Of a DNA stretch of 64,000 nucleotides, positions 10,980 to 23,385 are shown in pieces. How positions within the stretch are numbered: position 1 is the stretch's first letter; every line of letters begins with the position of its first letter. The stretch lies in the NCBI GenBank assembly GCA_028564705.1, contig JAPXFQ010001003.1:2671001-2735000 (forward strand), in the 5' to 3' direction. The stretch is from Apricaphanius iberus. Taxonomy: Eukaryota; Chordata; Actinopteri; Cyprinodontiformes; Aphaniidae. The translations under genes and the position numbers were made by a program. The notes beneath the pieces are model-generated. The model was given only the letters and a program-made list of their open reading frames with translations. It searched no databases and was not told the origin of the DNA.

Positions 10980-12679
10980 ACAATACATTGCTTCACTCCG
11001 TCACCATCTCCAGTGATGTATTGAAATTTTTTTAATAAATTCCTGTTACTACTAACTTCTTCTAACAGGGTAGTCCTGCATAAGCAGTGGCCCTTATAAA
11101 TCACAAAGTCCAGGCTAATTAAGAAGATGTCCTGTGAATCAATAGAGCAGTTTAGTCATTTGTACAACATCAGCACCACTGCTTCCGCTCTCTGCTGACT
11201 CTCTGGTTCTGCAGTATATGTAGACACTGACATTGAGAGGCAAATCTCATTTCAATAACCTTCACTGGAACATTCCTCACCATAAATACAATAGAGTTAT
11301 TGAATTAAATATGTTTTTTCCATAAAACACACAAAAATAAAAGACTGGGACTTAAAACAGCAATTCTGTTTTATCTGAATAATTAATTAAATTAACTCAA
11401 TGACTGACTTCAGTGTTGCCAGTTGGCTTCCATACAAATGTAGTACCAGTAGACCTGTAAAAGCTGGTTTTATATAGCAAAATGCTAAACTGAATTGTGA
11501 AATCATCCCCAGTAATTCAAAGCCTTCAATTTCACATTCCCAATTCATACATTTTTTGGGCACAGGATGAAAAACAGGTATAGCATGAGACCCATATTTA
11601 AAGGCTAAATAAGATAATTGAATGTATGATACAATAAAATCACAGACCCTTCTATTTTTAATTTATGCAGACAACAAATGGTACTCTGCATTTTTCTAAA
11701 ATAAAAACACCATGTTTTTCGTTCCCAGTAAAACGGTAAGCACTACCATATATGGATGATCATCTAGCAACCTCAAGTCTACAAGCCTGTCAGTTTTCTA
11801 AGGCTGTTAATGGAAAACTACTCTTATTAGAAAATAAATTATTGTTTTGACAGGAATAAGTGAGCAGCTTTTTGTGATGCACAAAAAAGTTAAAATTATA
11901 TTTTATTTAGGCGCCTGCTGGTGTTGTTTCTGAACACAATTTTTATCAATTAAGAAAAACTTTATTTTACTGTAGCTTTCACTTTTATTTGTCTTCTCTC
12001 AGTATAATATCCTGAAATCAGTTTTAACAAGAAAAATCAATAACCATTTAAATCTTCACTTTATGAACTCAAATTTGGAGACTTTGCTATCAGTACTTTT
12101 GTCTCCATGCAATTCAAACTTTCTTGAATTACGTAACTCATACTGACAAGTTGTGAACATGATTTTATTAGCCCCTTTTTCATAGCATATCTATTTATTT
12201 TCCTTGGTAGTTAAGTATGTATGCCTTTTAAGACATTTTTTTAAATACAAGCACTATTGTGAATTTACATTCACATTGTAAAATTAACATTTTTGCCGTT
12301 TATATGTAAGATTTTTTTATTTTGATTTATTTTTATGATACCATACAATCTACCATTATTTTCGTTCACAGTCTTAGATGTGTTTTCAAAGCATTCAAGA
12401 TCAATGGGAGAAACTAATCAAATCTCAGTAGATACAACCTATAGCTGCATCTCAAAAAGCCCTAAGGTTTTTTTTGTTTGTTTGTTTGTTTTTAAATAGA
12501 CAGAGTTATTGCCAATAGTGTTACCAAACTGGTGCTGACAATATGCATGCTTTGTGCAGTATATGTATGCTTCACGACGTATGATGCCAGGAAGGATTAT
12601 TTAGCACAGCTTAGGGTTTTTTAATAAGACACCCACAGTTTTTTTTTTTTATCTACTCTATTAGGGAGCTAGAATTGGG
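10980..12679. other. Intronic DNA, no gene seen
   Basis: AT-rich, with short homopolymers and a (TTTG)n run at 12473-12491. No feature supported. Confidence 0.5.
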
Positions 12680-12820
12680 ACTTAAGTTTTGTACCTGTAA
12701 CTTTCATTTTTGTACTTTTAACTTAATATTTGTACCTGTAACTTATGTTTTGTACTTGTGACTTATATTTTGTACTTGTAACTTATGCTTTGTACTTGTA
12801 ATTTATGTTTTGTAACTTGC
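12680..12820. repeat. 20-bp minisatellite, about 7 copies
   Basis: The unit acttatgttttgtacttgta repeats head to tail with period 20 (21 in the second copy) from 12680 to 12820. The central copies (12721-12800) differ at only a few positions and the outer ones are more decayed. Confidence 0.9.
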
Positions 12821-15117
12821 ACACATTTTAAAAATATGAATATCTGTTGATAAATAGTGAGCTTAGCTTTTTGGCTCAGTTTTCTATAATCACAGCGGTG
12901 GACAGTACTGCATAACTGCGGTCTAGGCCCCAATTTATCTATCCATCTCCAGTTCCATCCTACCATCATGCATGAACAAGACTCCAAGATACTTAAATTA
13001 TGCTTGAGGAAGAGACTGACCCCTTATCAATAAGTGTTTGTTTCAGCCCAAACCAAAGATGAAACCCTAACGCTGCTGAATAAAACACTATCTTAATTCA
13101 ACCATAAAATCTTCTCCAAAACAACACAAACGGGATCACGCACAAAGCTTTGAAGGAGCTGCATTGGACTCATATCAGTTCATCACTGACTGATTTTCAG
13201 CTGCTTCCATTCACTGCTTTATACAACCAAGGCACTCCATGCCAAAATAATGCAGGCTCTCCATCTTCTGCTGCCACATTTCTGTTGTGTAGTTGTACCC
13301 TTAACAATCAAACACTGAATAATTATGTTGCAACAATTAAGGAACACACAATGATTACCTGCCTGGTTAATTTAATATTATCTGGTAACAATTGTTTGGA
13401 AAAATGAAAGCAGAGACGCTCTTCCAGATTAGAGTATCAATGCTGGTTAAAACCAAAGCAGAAATTACAACATCTACTAAAACTGTAGGGTTCTGATTAA
13501 AGGTTTTTTTTTTTTTTACCCAAATTATTTACTCTATAATGTGGTAAGATACAAATTCGACTCACCAGAAGGAACTTTCGAATCCCGTGGAATGATGCTA
13601 GTTTGTAAGGTTAGATAAGTTATTCTGACTTCCTCCTCCTCCTTACTGGATAAGTCTCTAAATAAACTTTCACTTTATGAACTCAAAATCACTTTGCATA
13701 CTTTGCTATCAAAAATTTTACCTAGCGTGGTTATTATGATATATGTTGAGGCTGGAGTTTGGTGTGCTGAATGTACGATTTTCTCTCTTTGATCATTTTC
13801 GGCTGTGTTCTCAGTCAAATAACAACATCTCTAATGAGAAGATTATAGAAAGTAGTGATCAGATATCAAAGTGGGTAAAATCCTGAAAAAGTAAGAAACA
13901 AATAACCAAAACTACAAAAAGTAATAAAAATGGCAAATGGGTGAAATGACAAGCTCCGTATATCTATCATTGCTTGTGAAAACAAAAACCAACATAATGA
14001 TGAGGGAAATGAAAAGGTTAGGTCTGTTGAGAAGCCAGTGCATGCGTGCTGCATAAATGAATGAAGTGTCCCAGTTCTAAGTGTCAATCTTACACTGCAG
14101 AGGAGAAAATAGGAGAATGAGGCTGCAGGGAGGTGGAAGAAGGGAGGATAAAAGGCCTAACTAACAACATCCACCACCTCTCCGTCATTCACTCCATCTG
14201 TTTGCCTTCTTTGTTCATTTTTTATTTTTGCCACTACTCAGCACTCCCCCCTCCCTGATCTCATTTCCCCACCAGCATGCCTTCGCTTTCTTTTAATTTG
14301 GTTTTTCTTCTTCCAATCTCATTTTTGCAGTGTGATGAGGATGCACTACCGCTCCCCCGCGTTACAGTTAACCCCTCCCTGTCCTCCCTGTCCACCAATC
14401 ACAGTACTTGGCAGGCTCTGCACCAACTCTTCAGCCCAACAGCTCCCTTATCTGTAACCACCTTAAAATGAACATTGTATCCTGGCCCCTCAATGGTGCC
14501 ATAAACCATTGTCCCATCATAGATACTGTTTGGCAGATCCTGACTTTAACTCTATAGATAAAGCTCAGCCATGCATTCTAATATAACCCTGCCTTATACC
14601 TCCAGATCTACAGATCTATTCATGCTGTTGTTATCCTCTGCCCTGTGATAGAGTCTTTCCATAATTCATACTGCTCTCTTCTCACTTTTTTGGCTTGCCT
14701 TGCTGCAAATGAAGATAGAAAGGTTTATCTATGCATTTCGTGCTTTCACCGTAACTAAATAAAACAACTAACAACATTTCTCAGAACTTGGTGAAACACA
14801 CCACAATATATTTTGGTGCTGAATGGTCTGTAAACATGTTGGTGACATCAGAAGTTCAAAGACTAGTAAAGAACCAATAAAGAATCGCAATATTTACCAA
14901 TTGTTTGTCTTGTTTTCTGTCATTAAAAAATATACAGCTGCATCTTGACAAGTTAGAATAATAAAAAATGTTACTTAGTTCAATTATTCTATGTAAAAAA
15001 TGAAATTAAATACACAGAGTGATACATTTAAAAAATAATTGACAATACTTTTGATGATGATTGTGGCTTACAGCCGATATTAACGTTTTTGGAAAGCATT
15101 ACATAAAAGAGGACTTA
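12821..15117. other. Intronic DNA, no gene seen
   Basis: No supported gene. 14150-14470 is CT-rich on the plus strand and contains an acceptor-like tttttgcag at 14321-14329. No coding exon or partner donor could be defined. Confidence 0.45.
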
Positions 15118-17296
15118 CAGACGTGGACAAAATTGTTGGTACCCTTCATTAAATAAAAGAAAAACTCATAATGGTCACAGAAATAACTTTAATCTGACAA
15201 AAGTAATAATAAATAAAAATTATATAAATGTTGACCAATGAAAGTCAAAGATTGCTTTTCATCCATGCTTCAACAGAATTATTTACAAAATAAATGCATG
15301 AAACAGGCCTGGACAAAAATGATGGTACCCCTAGAAAAGAATGAAAATAATGTGACCAAAGGGACATGTTAATCCAAGGTATGTCCACCAATCAGCATCC
15401 TAGGTGTCTACAATCCTGTAATCACTCAGTGGGCCTATATATAGGACTCCAGGTAGTCACTGTGTTGTTTGGTGACGTGGTGTGTACCACACTCAATATA
15501 AACCAGAGGAAGCAAAGGAAAGAGTGTTCTCAGGAGATGAGAAAGAAAATCATAGACAAGCATGTTAACTGTAAAGGCTATAAGACCATCTCCAAGCAGC
15601 TAGATGTTTCTGTGACTACAGCTGCACATCTCATTCAGTAATGTACGATCCATGGGACTGTAGCCAACCTCCCTGGACGTGGCTGCAGCAGTGTTGCCAA
15701 CTCCTCAGTAAGGAAAGTAGCTATTGGCTGTCCCAAAAGTCGCTAGAAGTCGCTAAATGACGTCATTGCCTAATTTGCATAATTTGCAATTTGCAAATAA
15801 CAGTAAAAGTGAGTAAAAAACACCCTAAATATGTTTAGAACTACAAATGTACAAAAATAATTTCAACATTAACAACATTTAATGATTTTAATGCTTTGTC
15901 TAGATCCACATTACACACATCAGTTTTGTCCTGTATTGTTAAATGTTATAACAGCAAATTTAATCAAAAGATTGTTCTGTAGGGTGAAATTGCTAGCTCT
16001 ACAACCAACCCTCCTCCTTTATCCGGGCTTGGGACCGGCAAAGTGACCCAAAAGACACACTCTGGCAGAGTTACTTAGTTTTTTTTTTTTTAAGTTGTTT
16101 TTTTTTTTAAGTTGTGCTGAGCTAGCTAGCAAGATCTTATGTCACAGAGAGGTAGGCTACACACACAGTGGACGAGGTGAATAAGTGACTGAGCTGCTGA
16201 GGTTGTGTGAGTCAAATGCAGTGATTTATTTGTGTGACAGCGTCACAGCAAAGAAACGTTTACATTTAAATCCCGCTCTGCAAGCGCATTTCATTTGCAG
16301 TCCGGACGCCGAGTGGTGAGGGTCTCCTCTCTCTCTCTCTGCTCCGCCCATAGACTGTAGATGGGACTGCTGCGCAAGGCTACTGTGAGACTGGCCGCCT
16401 GTAAGTGCTTTGGGACGGGGGAGGGGCTCACGTTGAGGACAGTAACTGCAGAACAATACGTGCTTCACGCCAGAGTCTCCAAAACACCAGATAAGTCTCC
16501 AATAACACCAGAAAAAGTCGCTAGATTTGTCGCTAGTCGCTTTTTTGAAAAAAAGTCGCTATAGGGGTCTGAAAAGTCGCTAAATCTAGCGACAAAGTCG
16601 CTAAGTTGGCAACACTGGGCTGCAGGAGGAAAATTGATGACAGATCAAAGAGACGGATAATCCAAATGGTAACAAAAGAGCCTAGAAAGACTACAAAATA
16701 GATCCAAGCTGAACTTTATGCTCAAGGAACATCAGTGTCAGATCGGAACATCCTTCGCTGTTTGAGCCAAAGGACAAATCATAAAAAAAAACAGACTGGA
16801 GTATGCCAAACTACATGCTGACGAGCCACAAAGCTTCTGGGAGAATGTCCTGTGGACAGATGAGACAAAAATTTAACTTTTTGCCAAGGCCCATCAGCTC
16901 TATATTCACAGACGGAAAAATGAAGCATATCTAGAAAAGAACACGGTCCCTACTGTGAAACATGGGGGAGCCTCGGTTATGTTCTGGGGCTGATTTGCTG
17001 CATCTGACACAGGGTGTCTTGAATTTGTGCAGGGTACAATGAAATCTCAAGACTATCAGGGGATTCTAGAGAGAAATGTGCTGGCCAGTGTCAGAAAGCA
17101 TGGTCTCAGTCCCAGGTCACGGGTCTTACAACAGGAAAATGACCCAAAACACACAGCTAAAAACACCCAAGAAGGGCTAAGAGGAAAACACTGGCCTTCT
17201 ATGAGCCCTGATCTCAATCCTATTGAGCATCTTTGGAAGGAGCTGAAACGTGCTGTCTGGATGAATGAAGGGTACCAACAATTTTGTCCACGTCTG
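15118..17296 (+). mobile_element. Tc1-like transposon with intact terminal repeats, internally deleted and carrying a nested hAT
   Basis: 30-bp terminal inverted repeats at 15118-15147 and 17267-17296 are perfect reverse complements (outer end cagacgtggacaaaattg) and are flanked by TA on both sides. A second, inner copy of the motif (cctggacaaaaatgatggta) at 15309 shows the IR/DR layout. The plus-strand transposase is dead but readable: helix-turn-helix (MRKKIIDKHVNCKGYKTISK) from 15538, LWTDETKI near 16850, QQENDPKHTAK near 17130, and SPDLNPIEHLWKELK near 17205-17255. These supply D, D and E of the DD34E triad. Coding sequence jumps from RAVW straight into the right terminal repeat, so the last part of the transposase and the inner 3' repeat are deleted. 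A hAT element occupies 15689-16617. Confidence 0.95.
15689..16617. mobile_element. Non-autonomous hAT element (929 bp) nested in the Tc1-like transposon
   Basis: Ends are CAGTGTTGCCAAC at 15689-15701 and GTTGGCAACACTG at 16605-16617, a perfect 13-bp inverted repeat starting with the CAG typical of hAT elements. The 8-bp target duplication GGCTGCAG is perfect on both sides (15681-15688 and 16618-16625), the length hAT transposases make. Removing one copy restores the Tc1 transposase reading PGRGCSR. Inside, the word aagtcgct recurs near both ends, a subterminal repeat likely to be a transposase binding site. No transposase frame is present, so it must have been moved in trans. Confidence 0.95.
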
Positions 17297-20200
17297 TACG
17301 AAGGCTGTGAATCCCTCATTTTTAGAGCACCTTTTTCAACCAAACTTTTTCTTTACTTTTAACTTTTTATTAATATGCATGAATATAAAAGAAATACATC
17401 TGTGCTAAATGAATAATTAATTTAATGTTTGAATTACAAAACTGAAATACCTTATATTAAATTAATGGGTAAATTCAGCAGTTTTCTCTATTGTATTGAA
17501 CGTTTTTCCTGGTAATTTTACTGAGGCCCTTGAGATACTTCAGTTGCTTTGAACCCCAGCTTTGGTGAAAATATACATGCCCCCTATTCAGTTTGAAATA
17601 TAATAACTATTTTTGAGACTATTTTTACTCAGTATTACAGTCCTGAGTGTTGTTGAGTGTCCCACCTGGTAAAGGTTAGGTGCGGTGCGTTGACTGCTTT
17701 AAATGAAAAGTTTAAAAAAAGAACAGTCTTGACTAACCATTCAGGATAGATCAAGGAATAAAAAAGTTACTTATTTGAAAGTTGTTCATAATTGTTGTAT
17801 TAAGCTTACAGGAATTACAGAACAAGACATATAAGGATTAAACAGCAAAGCTCAAAAAGGTTGGAGGAAGGGCAAGCTGGCTGTAAAGCAGGTGTAATGA
17901 GAAGGCTTCAAATACAATGCAAATACAATGCTTGGATTAAATAAGTGTCAAGGGATTTATATACAATGTCTGGTCACTCGGGACCTCTTTAAAATCTTCC
18001 AGCCCCCAAATCCCAGGAGCAAAACTGTGGCAGAACAATACAGGCCTCTGGCAGCTGCCAGCCATGGCTGCAGGGAGGGAGGCAACGATAGACACCCATG
18101 AAGGGGAGAGGAGAGAAACAGATAAAGACTGATGGCGGGGAACAGACTTGAAAAGCTTGAATCGACTTCATTCAAGAATAACACTCAGTAGAAGTAGCAC
18201 ACAATTTTAATCATCTCATTTAAAAAAAAAATTACATTTTGTGGCACTGTACTGCTCACATCATTACAAACGTAAATAATTGTTTTACCTGCACTTTTCC
18301 TGTTTTAACAACTTGGATTTTATTTGTAGATGCACTACTAAGCTTGTTATCATTATAATAATACAAAAAATTTATCATTTTCAGATAAACAATGTTCATT
18401 ATCTGTATCGTTTCAAGACATTAAAACTATTGAATACATTATTTACTGATGAATTTGAACCCCCCAAAAAAATCAGTAAAAACATACAATCCATCTATGT
18501 TTATAATTCCTTCATCTTGTATGCTTGTATATCAATTTGTATTATATGGTTTTGTCTTATACAAAAGCATAAAACAGAAATGGGGTAGCAGCAACTCATT
18601 GAACCACACCAGACAACAATTTGAAAATGAATGACTTTAATGCTGCAAGAGACACCATTGCTTATCCAATGCATCAGCCAGCTTTTTCAAGTTAAACATT
18701 GTCAGTTTGTGTAAAGACGGAGCAATTAGCTTTAATGGCTGTTGGTCATGTTTCAAGCTCTCATTGTTGCTCCTAAGACACGCTTGTCAGTTTCCTGTAA
18801 CAATAATTGTAGCTAAATGAACTTTAAAATGTAAATCATGATTGAAAAAAACTAACAAAAAACACTGTAAAGCCAAAGTGTAGCTAAACTTATTGTAGTT
18901 ACCCTCTGCCTGCATAATTAAAGACCATAAAACTAGTGCACATGGTTTTTGAACATAACTAGAGGAAGAATATGCTGTTAGCTAAAATAAAATAAAAAAT
19001 CATTTTGTCACGGAAAGACAGTGAGGCTAAACAGCACATACATAGGTTGCAGAGATTGTTAACCTTATGAAACATGGCAGCCAGATTGCACCAACTAAAG
19101 ATTGGGGGCTGCTACTTTTGAATTTCCAATATTCTGACTTCATAAGTCCCAATTCATTTTTTTCCCAATTAGAAATTTGGAAATTCTAACTTCTGAGTAC
19201 AATTTGACACACCCTTACTCCTTTGTCAAGCTAATACCATCTACTATTATTCACTTTAACATTCACATTTACAACAACTCAAACAATAATGTGTTCTGGT
19301 GACTTGTCATAAAACCCTTGTAAAATTACTAACTGCTGACCGGATTAACTACTTTTAGCATTGAATTTATTCAAAGACTATAACAAAGTTTTCGCTTACA
19401 AAGGTTGCACAGTTCTATGATTTGTGAATGACTTACATAAAGCTATCAAAAGCACAAACTTTTTTTTTAATCACAGCAACCTTTGGCTTTCTCAAATGTG
19501 GCACTCATAACAGCTTTTGAGGTAGGGATTAGTTACAAACCTCTGACTTTCTAAACTGGATTTACATTGCTGTGGTAAGTTAACTCCAAGACTGGAGTCA
19601 TCAATTGGAATTTATGATCCATCTAAAAATTTATATCTAAAATTATTAATCAGAAACTACAGCAAAAAAATTAAAAAAACACAAAAAAAACTTCTAAAAT
19701 CATATGCACTTGCAATGGAATTAAGGTGGGAATTTTGATAAAAAGTACATTCCAACAGTAAAACAAAGCAGATCTGTAGCATCTGCTTCATCAAAGGATA
19801 TTTTCTAAAGCACAGAAAAAAAAGCTAGGCGGGATGTGGTGGGTGAAGCCAGGTAAGGTAAGGAAAAGACACATAATTGAGGTAATGTGATTCAAGGAGA
19901 GGGAGGATATTTTTGCTCTCTGGTGCCAAGAACCGGCCCTGGGCAGACAGCGATATAGATTTCCTTGAATGAGCCAGGGATAGATGATATGCTGTCTAAA
20001 ATGTTGCGCTACAAGTCTACGTTGAAACTGCTGATGTCACCTCTACCTTTTTTTCTCTACTATAGCGACAACATATGCCTTACCTGTTGCATAGAATATG
20101 AATCTGTCATCAAAAAGCGCAAATCAAGGTAAAACAGTATGCCTTGGTTTCTAGAGATGTTTTTTAATGATCTCTAGATGAATTTACTTTAATTCTGTAC

Positions 20201-20945
20201 AGACTAAAAAAACAGTGTCTTGTAGTTTTTAATACTGCATTTTCTGCTATGGCCTCCCTAAAAAAGAATTCCTGGTCCAATGAAGTGTCATTTTAGCACT
20301 GCAGTGCCCTAAGATGAGAGTATTGTTTTCAGTACAAAGCATTTCAGATATTTTAGCTGGTAAAGTAGATATTCATGTGTTTTTTTAATTAGTCTGAGTC
20401 ATGCTCACAAATATTCACTTATTTAACTGTTTCTACATTTTCTTATTAGTGTTATCCTTATCCCTAATAAAATCGCTATTTGAAGGTGAACTTGATCATT
20501 TTCTACATTAACTTTACCTTGAATAAGATCACAGGAGTTAAGGATAGCCCAGTGACACCAACATAAATGCACAGCTTGCACAGAACACTTTGATTCTATT
20601 CCTTGAATTCCTGACTGATGCAGCCTGGTTTTCTCTGACAGATGTGCTTGGATCACCAGTCACTTGGGTGACACTGATTAATGCTACTTCCAAGACAGAC
20701 CTGCATCCTGTCTGTCGACTTTCGCAGTCCGTGAGTTCTTTTTACATGGACCCGTTATCAGCATCCCCAACGCTTATACTTGATCATCAAACTGGGAGCC
20801 TAGGGTGAGTTTTTTTCTGACTAAACAGCAGGATATGCATGGCACCCTCAACACATATGTCAGAAGAACAAAAGGAATGTTGCTTGTGTCTCTTCTGATG
20901 AGTTTCACCAAAAATGACCAAAACTTCTTGTGATTGTAAAGGATC

Positions 20946-20946
<1 letters not shown>
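17297..20946. other. Intronic DNA, no gene seen
   Basis: AT-rich and mostly featureless. 19830-20040 (less AT-rich, around gccctgggcagacagcg) and 20480-20815 look like unique, possibly conserved non-coding blocks. I found no exon with matching splice signals. Confidence 0.45.

Positions 20947-21008
<62 letters not shown>
20947..21008. repeat. (TTA)n microsatellite, about 20 units
   Basis: Pure TTA/ATT trinucleotide array. Confidence 0.97.
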
Positions 21009-22978
21009 TAATAATAATGATGTGAATAAAAATAAAAATAGGATTTTATTGGAACAGTGTCATTTAGAAAATAGTATAGAAATAAATCAATTATGCCACA
21101 TTTTTCTTTTCTTTTTTTAAATCCAAAGTTTTCTAGACAGGAATTGTCAAATGGTTGAGTTTATTTTCAAAGCTTTGGATTGTTTTTTTGTTTAGAGTTT
21201 AAATGTAAAAACTAAGGACAAAGTGCCAAATACTATTAATTTTAATAAAATGGAACTTAGTATGTTCCTACTAGCATGATAAGCTCCAAAGCTTTGCAAA
21301 TGCTTTATCAACCAGGTTCCAGGTTATATCAAGTATGTATATTTTGAGGTTGATGATTTTTCAATCAGAATATAAAAATTTCCAGACACTGCCTAAGAAA
21401 CATCAGGCTTAATGTTGAAGACTAGCCAAAATTAATAACTGTTGTGAAGGTGTATTCGCCTGTTACATGGATACAAATCTTGAGCTCAGTTTGTTGTGAA
21501 AATATGCATATTCTTTTACTATCTAGACAGACTCATATCTTGAGCTTTGGAGATTTACAATAAATTGGAGAAACAAATATTTTAGGCATATTTTGTGAAT
21601 ACAGGTTTCTTATCTTGAGAGACCAAAGTTTTGAGGTTTCAAAATGTAATAAAACACTGAAATGCAGATATGCAAAACTTATCCTTCTTTAATAATGGTT
21701 TTATGGTATATAATAATGGTATTACCTAGATAAACTAACATCTAGATGTTTAAGTTTTGTATTTTGCAAATATAAATCCGAAGACATTCCTTTATTTTGT
21801 TTCCAAAGAAAAATCAAGACTGATTATATTGTTTCTGGAGAAAGGTCTCAAACAGATTTTGTGATAATTGTTTTATTGTCTGCTCTTCAGAAATTTGGTT
21901 TGTAGTTTTTCAGATTACTTATGTTGTTCTATGGAAATACAAATTTGCTATGACAACAATATGATGATCTTTTCTAAGAAACTAAAAGATCTGGAGCTTT
22001 TAAAATGTATTATATAATATGTTGTTGTGATAACAGCTTTATTATATTATCAAAAATGGTTTATTTAGGTTTCCTGGTATATTACCTTACATCAAGAGAA
22101 ATATATATTTTAATGTTAGAAAAATGTAATTATCTTTTATCTTGAGAAATAAAAATCTTTATCTTTCAAGATGTATTATGTATTTTATTATAAAGAGTTT
22201 CGGATTTTATAATCTTGAAAACATGGGATCTTGAGCTCTATTTGTCAAGATCTACAAAGCTACTCTTTGTCCTCTGATAAATGTAAATAGTGCTTTACAA
22301 CATGTACATCCCCTCTCCCAACCATTACAACCTTGATTTTTGAGGTCACAGCATTGACTCCATATAACAGGTGGCTAAACTACCTCAGGCTCGTTGGCCC
22401 ACTACAAACAAGTCCAAATCTCAGTGTGTGCACATAAATGAGGGATTATAAGACTCAACACAACTGGAGCTGCATAAACAATAAGCACAAAGGTCAAGAA
22501 AGTTATTCAAACACTGAAGTCTTCATTAGTGTAGGCCTGGGATGAAAATCTTACACTCTGCCAAACAGGCCATCGCTGCGGCAGATGTTACTGATTTCAT
22601 AAACAAACTATTAATCAGCATGTGGGTTTACTGTGGGTCAAACATTAAGTCTAAACTTTTGTGCTTGCACGAACAATGCTTTGCACGCACAAACACAGAG
22701 AATGGCCCACGCCTAACCGCAGGGCGTGAGCAGTGTGGCGTTCTGCTAAGACGCATTGGCTCTACACTGACGTTCTCATCATTAAAACAGGAACTGTGAG
22801 GTTCTCAAAGGCCAACTTAGGAGTCAGCATTAGATGAAGACCTGCTAAAAAATATATAGAACTGGAATGAGGATGTGATGACAAGCCTGTGAGCATATAT
22901 TATTACATCAAAAACATATAAAACCTAGTAAGTTCCTCGCATCTGAGTTATAAAACAAATGTTTTATAGTTCAGCTGT
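21009..22978. other. AT-rich intron with a recurring atcttgag motif
   Basis: Between about 21470 and 22235 the word atcttgag and close variants recur irregularly (near 21476, 21536, 21612, 22139 and 22226), often followed by ctttgg or ctcta. No fixed period is evident. The rest (22290-22978) is less AT-rich and holds no supported gene. Confidence 0.4.
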
Positions 22979-23262
22979 ATGAGCAGCTCCGTTCATTTAG
23001 CTTTCTGTTTGCTTATTTATTTCCCTTTCTGTGCATTTTATCTGATAATCCATCTTTCTGTCGTTTTCACCCACCCATCCACCCCCTTGAGGATTCCCAC
23101 TGGGACTGGCCCCTTTCATCTCGATGCATATGCATGTAGAATTGAGTGCATCTACTGTAAGAGAGGAGGCTGCATCATGACAAAAGAGAAGCTCCTGATC
23201 CCCCCCAGACTAACACTGCCCCCCATTCCTCCCTCCCTTCTTCTCTTTGTGAATCGCTTTAC

Positions 23263-23385
23263 CTTTTTTTTCACTTCACGTAATTTCCTTCTCGCCCTTT
23301 TTTTCTCCTTCTCTTTCTCTTTCTCGTCCTCTGCAGCGAGGTTCTCATCCGCCTTTTTCTTCAGCTGTGAGGCGGCGTGCGCCAT
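23263..23385 (-). CDS. ank3: ank3 (ankyrin-G) alternative first coding exon, MAHAASQ isoform
   Basis: The minus-strand ATG at 23385 (ggatcaccATGG) opens 41 codons: MAHAASQLKKKADENLAAED, then a Lys/Glu/Arg-rich stretch ending KLREVKKK. A GT donor (AAG then GTAAAG, GT at 23262-23261) follows in phase 0. As I recall it, the human ANK3 isoform begins MAHAASQLKK, continues with acidic and then basic residues ending in KKK, and then enters the first ankyrin repeat through SDANASYLRAA. Ankyrin-G links membrane proteins such as voltage-gated sodium channels, Nav/Kv7 and cadherins to spectrin, at the axon initial segment and epithelial lateral membrane. Only this head exon is seen. The downstream exons lie below the window start or were not found. 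The plus-strand open frame across the exon is its antisense shadow. Confidence 0.88.

Noticed and set aside
16361..16564. Frame inside the hAT element as a transposase fragment
   Set aside because: No hAT dimerisation or catalytic motif; the element is non-autonomous.
1..23000. Search for the ank3 exon 2 (SDANASYLRAA) on the minus strand
   Set aside because: By eye no stretch encodes the first ankyrin repeat; it is assumed to lie beyond the window start.
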